31,130 bases of DNA from a virus. The translations under genes and the position numbers were made by a program. The notes under the pieces are model-generated. The model was not told the origin of the DNA. It ran no database searches and worked only from the letters and a program-made list of their open reading frames with translations. Positions 1 through 10,700 of this stretch are shown here, one piece after another. The stretch is taken from the IMG/VR virus record IMGVR_UViG_3300042392_002234, positions 1 through 31,130 of that record; one strand, written 5' to 3'. Each line of letters opens with the position of its first letter. Within the stretch, counting starts at the first letter, position 1.

Positions 1-771
1 CTAGTTCACTGGAATGATTTCCTTAAAGAGACTGATGGAGACACCTACGATTGGGTCATACCAGGACTTCTTGAGAGAAGCGAGCGTGTCATAGTCGTGG
101 CCGCTGAGGGTGTTGGTAAGACAATGCTCGCCCGACAAGTGGCGCTCCTCTGCGCTGCAGGAATCCACCCGTTCTCTTTTCAGCCCATGCCAGCCATAAA
201 GACGCTCACCCTCGACCTAGAAAACCCAGACAGAATTATTAGACGTACTGGTCACTCAATTGCTATGCAGGCAATGGCTTCTGGCCGAGTGACTAGACTA
301 AATGCAGAACTATTGACCAGGCCGTCCGGAATGGACCTGCTCAAGGCAAGCGATAGGGCATCACTTGAAGAGGCCCTAGACAGGGTGCGTCCTGACTTAC
401 TAGTCATTGGCCCGCTATATAAGGCTTTCCTTGACCCAGGCGGGCGGACCTCTGAATCAATCGCCCTAGAAGTAGCAAAATATCTAGACACCATTAGGAC
501 TGTTTATAAATGTGCGCTATGGATTGAGCACCACGCCCCACTTGGCACAAGCATGACCAGCAGGGACCTGCGGCCATTTGGTTCTGCCGTGTGGTCGAGG
601 TGGCCGGAATTTGGCATATCCCTTCAGCCAGACCCAACAGCTCTCGGCGCATATGTTTACGATGTCCGTCATTTCCGTGGTGCACGTGACGAGCGCCAAT
701 GGCCGACTAAAATAAAGAGAGGCGTCAAATTCCCGTTTGAGGTCATTGACTGGTCTAAGGCTGTAACGTGA
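1..771 (+). CDS. RecA/RepA-like P-loop ATPase, 5' partial
   Basis: The reading frame is open from the first base, so the N-terminus lies outside the window; 256 residues are visible. A Walker A loop of the form VVAAEGVGKT is encoded at about 94-123, and a Walker-B-like strand (DLLVIGPLY) follows about 90 residues later. A later EHHAP segment resembles the motif seen after the core in RepA-like and DnaB-related phage ATPases (AAA_25 group). The usual acidic residue of Walker B appears as Gly, and the first Gly of the P-loop is Ala, so the family is recognisable but divergent. Likely a DNA-associated ATPase or hexameric helicase. The stop codon overlaps the GTG start of the next gene by four bases, so the two are translationally coupled. 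Confidence 0.75.
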   Translation, partial: LVHWNDFLKETDGDTYDWVIPGLLERSERVIVVAAEGVGKTMLARQVALLCAAGIHPFSFQPMPAIKTLTLDLENPDRIIRRTGHSIAMQAMASGRVTRLNAELLTRPSGMDLLKASDRASLEEALDRVRPDLLVIGPLYKAFLDPGGRTSESIALEVAKYLDTIRTVYKCALWIEHHAPLGTSMTSRDLRPFGSAVWSRWPEFGISLQPDPTALGAYVYDVRHFRGARDERQWPTKIKRGVKFPFEVIDWSKAVT

Positions 772-1436
772 GCGACGAAAAATCAAAACCAATTACTACT
801 AAAGAGTTCCTCCACGAGCGCGATATGCGCATCTTCAAGATGAGGCAAGCCGGAACTTCTGTTAATGAGATAGCCCGACGATTCGGCATATCTACTCAGT
901 CGGTAGCACGCTCAGTTCAGCGTCAATTAGAAAAAATGAACAAGGAGGCCATTCTTGCGTATCCAGAAATTCTGAGAATGGAGCTCGAACGGCTAGATAA
1001 TCTCCAGCAAGCAATTTGGCCAATGACACAACATAGACGTGTCTCAATGGACGACGGAACAGAAGTGCAGGTCGAGCCAGACCTCAAGGCAATTCAACAG
1101 GTCCTATCAATCATGGACCGAAGAACAAAACTACTCGGCATGGAGCAGACAAATGTTAATGTAAATGTTGACGCAAATATCAACTCTACAATTAGGGCAA
1201 CCATTGCCGGACAGCCTGGTGTAATCATGCCTGCTTCCGGCTTTGACGCTGAATCAGAAGCCAGAAAACTACTAGAACTCATGGGTATAGCAGGCGTTCT
1301 ACCTGCGGAAACAGTTTCATCTATTCTTGCAAAAAATCAAAAACCTGACGACGGCATTATCGATGCTGAAGTAGTATCGGATTTAGAAGACAGGCCGATT
1401 TACAGGGATTTTGACAACAATGACCCAGGACAGTAA
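768..1436 (+). CDS. HTH DNA-binding protein, possible terminase small subunit
   Basis: A 222-residue protein starting at a GTG that overlaps the upstream stop (GTGA). Residues about 17-50 form a helix-turn-helix (AGTSVNEIARRFGISTQSVA). A long helical section follows, with the pattern ELERLDNLQQAIWP ... VLSIMDRRTKLLGME, which is common in terminase small subunits. A polar stretch rich in Asn and Val comes next, then an acidic tail. Family knowledge supports DNA recognition for packaging; the absence of a terminase large subunit in the visible neighbourhood keeps this tentative. It could instead be a transcription factor working with the adjacent ATPase. Confidence 0.6.
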   Translation: MSDEKSKPITTKEFLHERDMRIFKMRQAGTSVNEIARRFGISTQSVARSVQRQLEKMNKEAILAYPEILRMELERLDNLQQAIWPMTQHRRVSMDDGTEVQVEPDLKAIQQVLSIMDRRTKLLGMEQTNVNVNVDANINSTIRATIAGQPGVIMPASGFDAESEARKLLELMGIAGVLPAETVSSILAKNQKPDDGIIDAEVVSDLEDRPIYRDFDNNDPGQ

Positions 1437-1746
1437 CCCAGAAGAAGACAATATTCGTGCGGCAATGGACAAAGTGGCAGAAACAATAACGCCAACGGTC
1501 TCCCCGTTAATCAATGCTGCTGATGGCCCTGCGGATAAGCAGGTTTTAATCAGAACCAACGATTATGAACGAAATAGATGGAAAGAGGCCGCAACGCTCG
1601 AACAGGTAACTCTTTCTGCGTGGATACGGAATACCCTCAATTCAGAGGCCAAGCGTCTTCTGGAGTGTGAACACCCGCTGAACATGATGCGCTTCTACCC
1701 GTGGGCAAAAATATGCACCAAATGCGGCGCTCGCCTCAAATCCTAG
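1420..1746 (+). CDS. Ribbon-helix-helix protein with C-terminal zinc-binding tail
   Basis: A 108-residue protein. I chose the ATG at 1420; a TTG nine bases upstream is possible. After an acidic N-terminus, residues about 45-80 look like a CopG/Arc ribbon-helix-helix unit (QVLIRTNDYERNRWKEAA, then LSAWIRNTLNSEA). The tail carries Cys and His residues in the order C-x-H ... C-x2-C-G, consistent with a small zinc ribbon. It overlaps the end of the preceding gene by 17 bases. Likely a DNA-binding regulator or accessory factor placed just before the giant gene; it may control that gene's promoter, which is an inference from position only. Confidence 0.65.
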   Translation: MTQDSNPEEDNIRAAMDKVAETITPTVSPLINAADGPADKQVLIRTNDYERNRWKEAATLEQVTLSAWIRNTLNSEAKRLLECEHPLNMMRFYPWAKICTKCGARLKS

Positions 1747-1757
1747 GTTATTTACAA

Positions 1758-1766
1758 TGGTATTAT
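1758..1766 (+). promoter_or_regulatory. Extended -10 promoter of the giant gene, leaderless start
   Basis: TGG followed by TATTAT forms an extended -10 (TGn-TATTAT). The giant gene's ATG begins eight bases after the box, and the bases between are only T and A with no Shine-Dalgarno sequence. This places the expected transcription start at or very near the ATG, as in actinobacterial leaderless mRNAs. No convincing -35 was seen, which fits an extended -10 promoter. Confidence 0.5.
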
Positions 1767-1774
1767 TTAATTAA

Positions 1775-4700
1775 ATGTCTGTAGATAACAATGAGTTCCA
1801 CATCCCCTTTGAGGAAACGCGTCGCGGTGTAGATTCAAACACCGAAGAAAAGGCCGCCCTCGGTCGGCTGGGGCGCTATTTGGGCTCCAGAGCCACAAAC
1901 AGACCCACTATCGGCCAGAGGCGAAGAGGCAGGGGCGGTGGTCGAGGGGTCGAAATACCTACCGGCGGCAAGCCAGGCACACGAAACCCAACGGGCTCGC
2001 GAAGGGACGTCGATGGAGACGGCTGGGCTGACGAAGGAACCAAGAAGCCGGTATGGGTGGGGATGGGGAATACGGAGCCCGCATCAAAACCAAAGCCTCA
2101 AGCGCAAAGACAAACAGCGAAAAGAACCGAGACAGAAGTTGCCAAGAAGCTATCCAGTGGATTGGAGCAACTGTCGCCGTTAGAGCGTTACGACTATGGT
2201 CCAGTGGTTGCTGCCAAAAAAATCAAAAGCAAAGACACCGAATACAGGCTAGTCATTAGGAATGACTTTGATATTGGCATCTATCTTGAATCAGATTTCA
2301 ACAAAGCACGCGACGTTTTAGTCGAGAGATTCAACAAACTTGGAGCGAACCCCTTCAACGATAAGCCATCTCCATTGGGTCCGGAGGATATCGACGACAG
2401 GGATGTTCTGAGGTTCATGCTCGACAACGATAAGACCATAAAAACCATGTCGGCCATGCAAGTATGGTCGCCCGGTGGCGGCAGTCGAACTGAAGTTTTT
2501 CAAATCAACACAAGACCCAAACACCAAAGACGTGGTCTCGCAGCAGAGATGTTCAATACACATAGGGAAACTTTCCCTGAGTTGGACCTTCAGCACAGTG
2601 ATGCGTTGAGCGAGGATGGTCGAGCATTTTCAAAAGCAGTACCGGCTACGTCCAACATGGAATCCCCAGATAGGCCGTCCAGTCTTTCGTCTGGAAAAAA
2701 ATATCAAGAGCTTGTCGATGCTCAGCCAGAATTAACCGAAGAAAAGTTGCGTCAGATAGACGAGCTTAATGAATTATTAAGAAGCGATTTACTTGATAGC
2801 GCCGACTCGTATAGTGAAGATACTGATGTATTTGGCACAGGAATAGATATTTTAAATGATTCACCAGAGCGTGCAGCACAAAGAAAAAGAGTGCATGATT
2901 TATTACGTGAAATTTTTAGTGGAGAAATTGAGTTAGAGGAAGACATCATCGTCACCGCTACTAATGGCGAAAAAATAAATTTAGGAAAAACTGTTGTTGT
3001 TGATGTTGCTGAATCTTTCGAAGCCCTTGGCTGGCAGGTGGAGATAGACGAAGTAAGTGAAGAAGATATACAACTAGTCCAAGACCAAACTTTTGAACCA
3101 TTTCTTTCAGCCGATTCAACCGGCATTGGCCTAGCCGCAAGATTTCAATTCAAACTAACCCCCACTGCCGATGCCGCAGAACGACTAACTGCAGCCGGGG
3201 TGCCAGATGAAATGATTTGGGATGAGATGATGTCGGTTGGGCCCGGCACCCAAGGAGAAGTGCAATTTGGTCGCTCCGCAAGAATGCTTTCGTATTTTCC
3301 TGGAGATAAACCAACGGCGACGATGCAGCATGAGACTTTCTTTCTGAATTCGGAGTCTCAAGGACACGGCATAGGAAGCGCATTCAATGCAAGAAATGAA
3401 AAAATATACGAAGCTATCGGTCAATTAAAAATATTTGCAGCGGGGACGTCCAATACCGAAGAATCCATTGGGGCGACGCACTGGCCTAGAAATGGATTCA
3501 CGTGGGCCGGGGAACCAGGGAAACAAACTTTTCTTGGGACAATCGCAGAAGCCCTCGATGATACTGAACAGAACTGGTTTAGTCCGGAAGAGAAATCCCG
3601 GATATCGTCATTAATACGGAAAAATCCTGATACGGGCTTATTTGAAACTGACTCAACCCCAGAAAATCTTCTCAAATTCCAACGAGCAACGGAATTATTC
3701 AAAGAAAAAGAATTGTCGATTCTTTACGTGCGTGAAGTATCCAAGAGAAAGACTCCAGCCGGCGCACTTTCCAGTGGGCGCATCGGAACCGTAAAAACAG
3801 AACCAGTCGAGATGATGCGTTCAACGGAGTTTCCGAAACTAGGTACTAAATTAATTGATTCTGGCGGTACGCCCGACCCCACCTCTAGTCAAAAACAATA
3901 TATGGAATTCCCGGTTTACGAAATTGACGGGAAAAAATTTGCGTTTGGCAATACTGACTTGGGCCGATTCCAGCCTGAGTTCAATACCGAAGATATAGAG
4001 ATAGTCCCTCTAAATCCTTACGCAATTGTCGGACTGCCCAAAACCTCCACCGAAGGACAAGAGTGGGCGTTGAAAATGTTTCATGCGATTCAAGCAGTTT
4101 CTCTTCTTGACGACATTGAGGCTGGGCGTGTTGGCAATAGAAAAGTTGGCCTAGTCGCAGCTTTAACTTATGCTGCGAAGCGGGGAGATAAGCCTGCCCT
4201 AGAAGAACTGGAACGTTTGGCAAAAATTGGTGAGGAGCTTTTAGTAAACAACCGACGAGATTTCGTATCGGCTGCGAAGGTGTACAACGAACAGATGTGG
4301 GACGTTGACGGCACCTATTGGGACGACACGCCAAATATGCAAGTCGTTCTTGGCCCGACAAGAACCAATGAATACGGCGACACCGTCCGCACAACAAGAG
4401 CACTAGGCATCGATGACATGTTTCTTGTTCACCAAACATCATATAAGCCTCAGTATGATGACGACGGCAATATTATTCTTAAACCAACCGGGGATTTTAT
4501 CCCAATTGACCCCAATACTGGCGAGCAATTATTGGACCCCATATCAGGCAAGCCAGTCGCCATGCCAGACCGCGATTCCATACATATGACCCTTAATCAC
4601 ATGGTCAAGGGTCATATGTGGAGAAATGAGCCCACGGAATCAACAAGCGTTATCATCGTTCCACTAAGAGACGTACTTGACGCTAACCCCGGCTCCTTGG

Positions 4701-7700
4701 ACAACCTTTTCGTAGTTGACACATTCCTCACACCAAAGCCAGGTGAAGGACTTGTCATACCAATGAAAAAAGGAAAGGTCGTGGAAGGCTCTGGCAAGGA
4801 ATTGAAGGAATCCGTTCATGAGGCCTTGCTTGAAGTAGGCAAACTGCACAATGGGCATCCCGAATATATTACGCCGACGCTTTTAGGCGGAGAAAGTTTT
4901 TCAGAAACGCCGAATGCCGACGACCGGGTGGGGGTGGTCGCACTGCAGGATATACCGAAAGAATACCCCGAATATGCCGAAGGTGTCGTGGGGTCGCCTC
5001 ACGCAGACCACCCAAGTGTCAGGTTGGCAGAATTTGATAATTTTTATGTAAATAGCGCCTCTTCTCGCATGGCCGCCTATGACTACGGCCGATTGAGTCC
5101 TAATGCAAAATTAAGAATTTACGATAGCAATTCGGATAAGTACTCCTCAGCCAGAATTGAAACAATTTATGAAGACAGTGGGTTTTCTTCTGGAAGAGTA
5201 CAACGACGTACGCCAAAATCTGGAGCAAACCTCGCGGATGCGTTTGATGAACCAAGAGAAGTAACTCAAGAAGAGGCCACTCGAATGGGCTCATCGCGAG
5301 AGGTGTTGACCAGCAAAAGAGTTGCTGAAAGAATAATAAAAAAAATAGAAGAAAAAACCGGCACAGAGCTAACAACAAATCAAAAGAACACTATTGAAAA
5401 TACTATTCCTGGTTTATTGGACGAAATTGCTGAAAAAACACTCTTAGATGTTGAGGTCAGCGACGCATTTTCCGAAACTGGGGAGCAGTTACTGTCCTCG
5501 ATAGCGATTGATATTGCTTCTGACGGAATCCCGTTCGTGTCTGCTGACCCAATACCTCAACTGGCAGAACAAATTCCAGACAAACGAGACTGGAGTACTG
5601 TCGAGCTACCAAAACGAGATGATGTTCTTTCGATACTTGATGAAGCACTTAAAGACACTCTTATATTTAAAAACAATGTTTGGCTCGACACTGATGGCAA
5701 TATTGTTGCAAGAAAAATAGATAAAGATGGCAGCTCTTCCTTGGAATTTGAGAGCGAAGAAGCCAGAACTAGATTCCCATTGTTGGAAATGATAGCTCCA
5801 TTAGGATTCGTAATAGCGGGTGACAAGCTCAGTCTTCCACGCTTACAGCAAGACACATTGCCCAAGCCATATATCGAGGCATGGAAAAAACATTCAGAAT
5901 TTATGGTGGAGCTTTCGCGTCGGGCTGGCAAATTGATGGGGGATGAGGGACTCTTTGTTCAAGGCTCTAGAAGAATTCACAACTCTTCTACCTATATTCG
6001 TGGTTACATCGGCGGGATAACTGACCCATCTAAATTTAATATGGGGCTCACTGGTAAGGCTCTTCAGGATTCTCATGACCTATTCGGGCACTTGGGAACA
6101 GGAAGAGGCTTTGACCGTCACGGGGAGTGGGCCAATGACCTAGCCATGATGTCAATCATTGACCACCCCGATTCTCCTTTGACGCCAAAAGAAAAATTAG
6201 CTGTAAAACACCTTCACTATTTACTTTACTCTGCCAATCGAATCAAAGAGGGTAGAAATGATGAGGCAAAAGATACTACAGGAATCGTTCAGCGCATTAA
6301 TCGAGCAAGAACCATACTTGACGTCGCATATCAAGACGTAGGCGATACACGCACATCAACACCACGCGTATATGCAGGTGATTTTGGTTCCGTTATCAAG
6401 AAACTTGATGCAGCATCAACCACTAAGGGGCTTTCATCTGGCCGTAAGTCAATCTATGAAGCCGACCCTGAAGATGTTGAGCTTGCTCTTGCGTATGACG
6501 CCTTAGGAATGAGCAATAGACTTGCATCCGGACGAGAGCGTCCTCGCATACTTGCAAGACCCATTCTGAGACGCCCAACTATTGAACCAGGAAGACGTGC
6601 AGTAAAGGGGTACGGCAAGCCAGATGCTTCCGGGAATGAAGTACGCAGAAACTCAAATAAGTGGCTTGCTGGAATGACCCCAGAAGAAATCTCTCGCGTT
6701 ATTATTCCGAGCTCACAAGCGGAACATTTTGAAATGTGGGCAGACGATATGGCTGGTGGTTCATGGAGAACAAACAGCAAAGAGCGCGAGTTCCTGCAGA
6801 AGTACTACGACGAGTTGAGGGCTAATAAAAACAGTCTAGATATTGATTACTCACCAGAGAACGTAAAAGCTACACAAGAGTTAGTGGAGGGAATGCTCAA
6901 ATCTTCTCCACAGATGTTGTGGATGTTTGAAAACTTTGGTTCGCCGATGATTGTTTCCTTCACGCGTGAAGCAATGGAGGGTTTTGAAGTATCTCCCGAA
7001 ATGAAAGAACGCTTAGAACTCAGTCGTCAGCAACGCGGAGCGGAAAAGTCGCAATTTATTAGCGGTTTATCTTCTCCTGCATTTGGATTAATAGGGCTAG
7101 CACCACGCGCCCTCATTGACAGAGAGTCGATGACAACGAATGAAAAAGGCGTTTACCCGATTAATCTTGACCCTGCCAGAATTCCTCAACCACGAGATGC
7201 ACACGTTGATAGGTCGCTCCACGGTGTTGTAATGCACGAATATGGTCACTGGCTTCATTACAGGGCCGCATGGGACTCGGAGGCGAATGGTAAATCGCGC
7301 AAAGAAAAGTCTTTCTACGGCTCCGGGGATATTGGTGACCCACGCTATGTCGCTGCATTAGAAGTAGCAGACGAGTACATGAACCCCGATGCGGACGATG
7401 AGGCTATTAAAATCTGGTCTGAGTTCATAGACTTAACTGAACGTAGTGCGGAGGAAATGTTCGGAGCCAATCGCGACAAGGCCCTAACGGCAACGTCATA
7501 TGGAAATGTAAACAAGCGGGAAGCTATTGCCGAAGCATTTGTTGCAATTATGCATCCAAACAAAGACATGCCCAAACTTGCTCTGAGCAAAAAACTACGC
7601 GATGACGTGTATGCGCTCGCCGGTGTTGACCCCAGTAATTTGCCATGGGCAGCTCGTACCGACGGAAGGCCGACGATTCAACTTTCTTCTAACGCTGAGA

Positions 7701-10700
7701 CGAGGGTTGCTCCGGATGGAGAACGCAGCGTCATGTCTAGAATATTTGACGTGGTGCGGACAGGGGAGGGTCGGACTAGTACGCCGTCAAGAAAAGAATC
7801 TTTATCTTCTGGGAAAAAACCCCATACTCCAAAATGGAAATCCGTCGAAGACATTATTGATTATGCTGCAGTGGGAGCATTACCCGACCACGACCAGCAA
7901 CAAAAAGAACAAGTAATGAGCGAGTCGGTAAGGGACTGGGAAGAATGGATGCCGTGTCGTCAGATAAGAATGGCTTCTTACGAACTTGCCGGAATAAAAG
8001 ATTATTCTGACAGAGACCCCAATATTGATGAAACTCGTGGATTTTGGGGAGATGCAATGCGATTTGACGCCACCGTCTCTCCAGAAGCAAGAACCGAGCA
8101 GGCTCGCTATATTATGGCCAACATCGTTGATTCTTTGCTAAATAAAGGCAAATACGACAGACAGCCCTATCTATACAGGGCCATGACATTCTCCTCCCCG
8201 GAAGAAGCAAAACAATTTTTTGACGCAATGCAAGTTGGTGCTCAGGTCGATATTCCATTAATTGCTTTTGTTGATAAAGGACCATCCCCTAGTGGAGGAC
8301 ATTTTTTGACCAAGTTTGGTACCGATGCTCTTTTGGTTCTCGAAGACTTCCCTGGCGCCTATAAAGCAGAAGGAACATTTGAACCACTTTTCAATAGCAC
8401 GGATGAAAGCGACACTCTTTACAATATTAATGAGTTTGCGGAAAGCATCTTGGCTGGTGTAGAAAGAGGAGAAATTGATGAAGAGAATATCGAGTTTGAT
8501 ACAGAGTTTGCTAACAGACTTATTAAACTTGTTGAAGACTATAGAGAGTCTAGAGACCCATCGGAGAGGCGCCGTTTAAAAACGGAGATGGGAGAAGCTC
8601 TTGAAGAAACAGGAAATGAAAGCATAAATCTCGAATGGGAGGGAGAGCCCCTTCCAGAAGACCACGAAGGCTATTACGAGGCACTGTATTATCACGAGTC
8701 ATTATATGATGAAAGCAGTAACAGGAGCCCACGTGAGCATATTTCTGGAGGAAGGCTTGAAGTTATTAGCGTTGAGCCGGACCCAGCAGGACTATATAAA
8801 GAAGTAGTCACCCTACGTCAGGTTGGCGCTTTTGACCCTCAAGAAAAGGGTGCCTTAGTTCTCAAGACGGACGGACAAGCACGAAGCGCGGCACTGTCTT
8901 CTGGCAACAGAAACAATTCATACAATCTTGTTGCCATAGAAACAGACGACTCAACGCCGGACATGCTGGAATCCCTCAAAGAAAAACTCGGGGATGCTTT
9001 AGTTAGTCATGAAACATCAACAGTTGATTTAGGCGCCAGAGGACAGACGAACGTCAGAAAGAAACATACCTTCACTATTTCGAGCGAAAAATTACGAAAT
9101 ACCCACGCGCATAATTATGCAACAAATAGAAGCTTCATGGCGCAAATACAAGAGCTTTCATCTGGAGCGAAGCCTCCGCAATATCCTCGTAAGCCAACCA
9201 TGGGCGCCTTTATTGGCTCTGCGGATTCGGAATTTGACGGAATAACTAATTGGGAAGATTTCAAGAGCGCCATTGCAGACAAAGAAATAGTTTTCATTGA
9301 CTACGAAACAACTGGTCTTAAATTTGACAAGTTCAACGAATCTGCAGGGAACGGCTCTCCTACTCAAATAGGCGCTGTAAAAATGAAGAATGGTGAAGTA
9401 ATTGCGCGATTCAACGTTTTTGTTAACCCCGGCATGCCAATGTCGGAATGGGAAAAATGGTCGCAAGACAATCTCAAGGATGGAGATGGCAACCCAATAA
9501 CAGATGCATACCTAGCAGACAAGCCTTCAATAGCAGAGGCCCATAGGCAACTGGTTGAATTCATGGGTGATACAGAGTTGATGGGCATGCAAAATGCTGT
9601 TTTCGATAACGAAGTCCTAGAAGACGCGTTGAAAGAATCAGGCATTGAATGGAGACCCAAGGGAATTATTGACACCAAGGAAATTTCCGACATGGTACTT
9701 CCAAAATGGTCAGAGACGAATCCCGACGCACCGTTCAGAGTGAACAAGGATGGGACCAAGTCACCTTCAAACTCACTTGGGGACATAACTAAATATCTTG
9801 GCGTTGACCTTGGGGACAAGCATCATAACGCCGATGCGGACGCCGAAGCAACGGCAAAAGTTCTACAAGCAATTGTTGATGGTGCTATTGAAAATAATTG
9901 GCCAGCTGACGTCCTAGACAAAGGCAAGCGTCGTGATAAAGAGAGTAAGACGCAAATTAAATTTGAGAAAGCGGTTTCTGAATTTGAGGATGCTAAACGA
10001 AAGTTCATAGAAGACTCAGAACAGGAATCCCTCTCTTCTGGTGGCGACACTCTTAGTAGTGGTTCAACAATACTTTCTCAATGGATGGACGTCACTGCAA
10101 GTGATTCATTTGGCAAATCAGGGTCGGAATTACGAAATACTTTTGGGCGAGCAGACTTAGAACGGTTGCAAAAAGTATTACAAGACGAACAATCTGCCTT
10201 GTCAAAAACTATTGATGAATGGCAAAAAACGGGCGTATGGAATGGGGAAACAAACGGCGTCGCATTACCACGAACGAAAAATCCCAAATCAGGCATAACC
10301 CGAAATATCTCAGCAGAAGAATCAAGTGGGATGGGGGACAAGGACACTTTAAGTTCCACATTTAATGGCTACCTATCTCAAATTGAAAAACAACTAGACC
10401 ACGTAAATGAACGACTTATCAATTTGGACAGAATGGAAAATGATGGAGATATTGCACATGTAAATGCCGTATCAATCGCCGACCTCCCAAATTTTGCAGC
10501 CCTAGCCGAACGTGGCAAAAAAATAAGAGAATCACGTGGTTCGTGGGAGGACAGGGAGTGGTCGTTAACCAAAGATGACCCCGATGCGATGTGGTTGATT
10601 CATACTGGCGCACCGATACTCGAGGGCGGAGTCCTCGACCCATCATTTACGCTACCCAAGGGCGGAGACGGAACCTACTTGCGTCAAGGCATGGATACCC

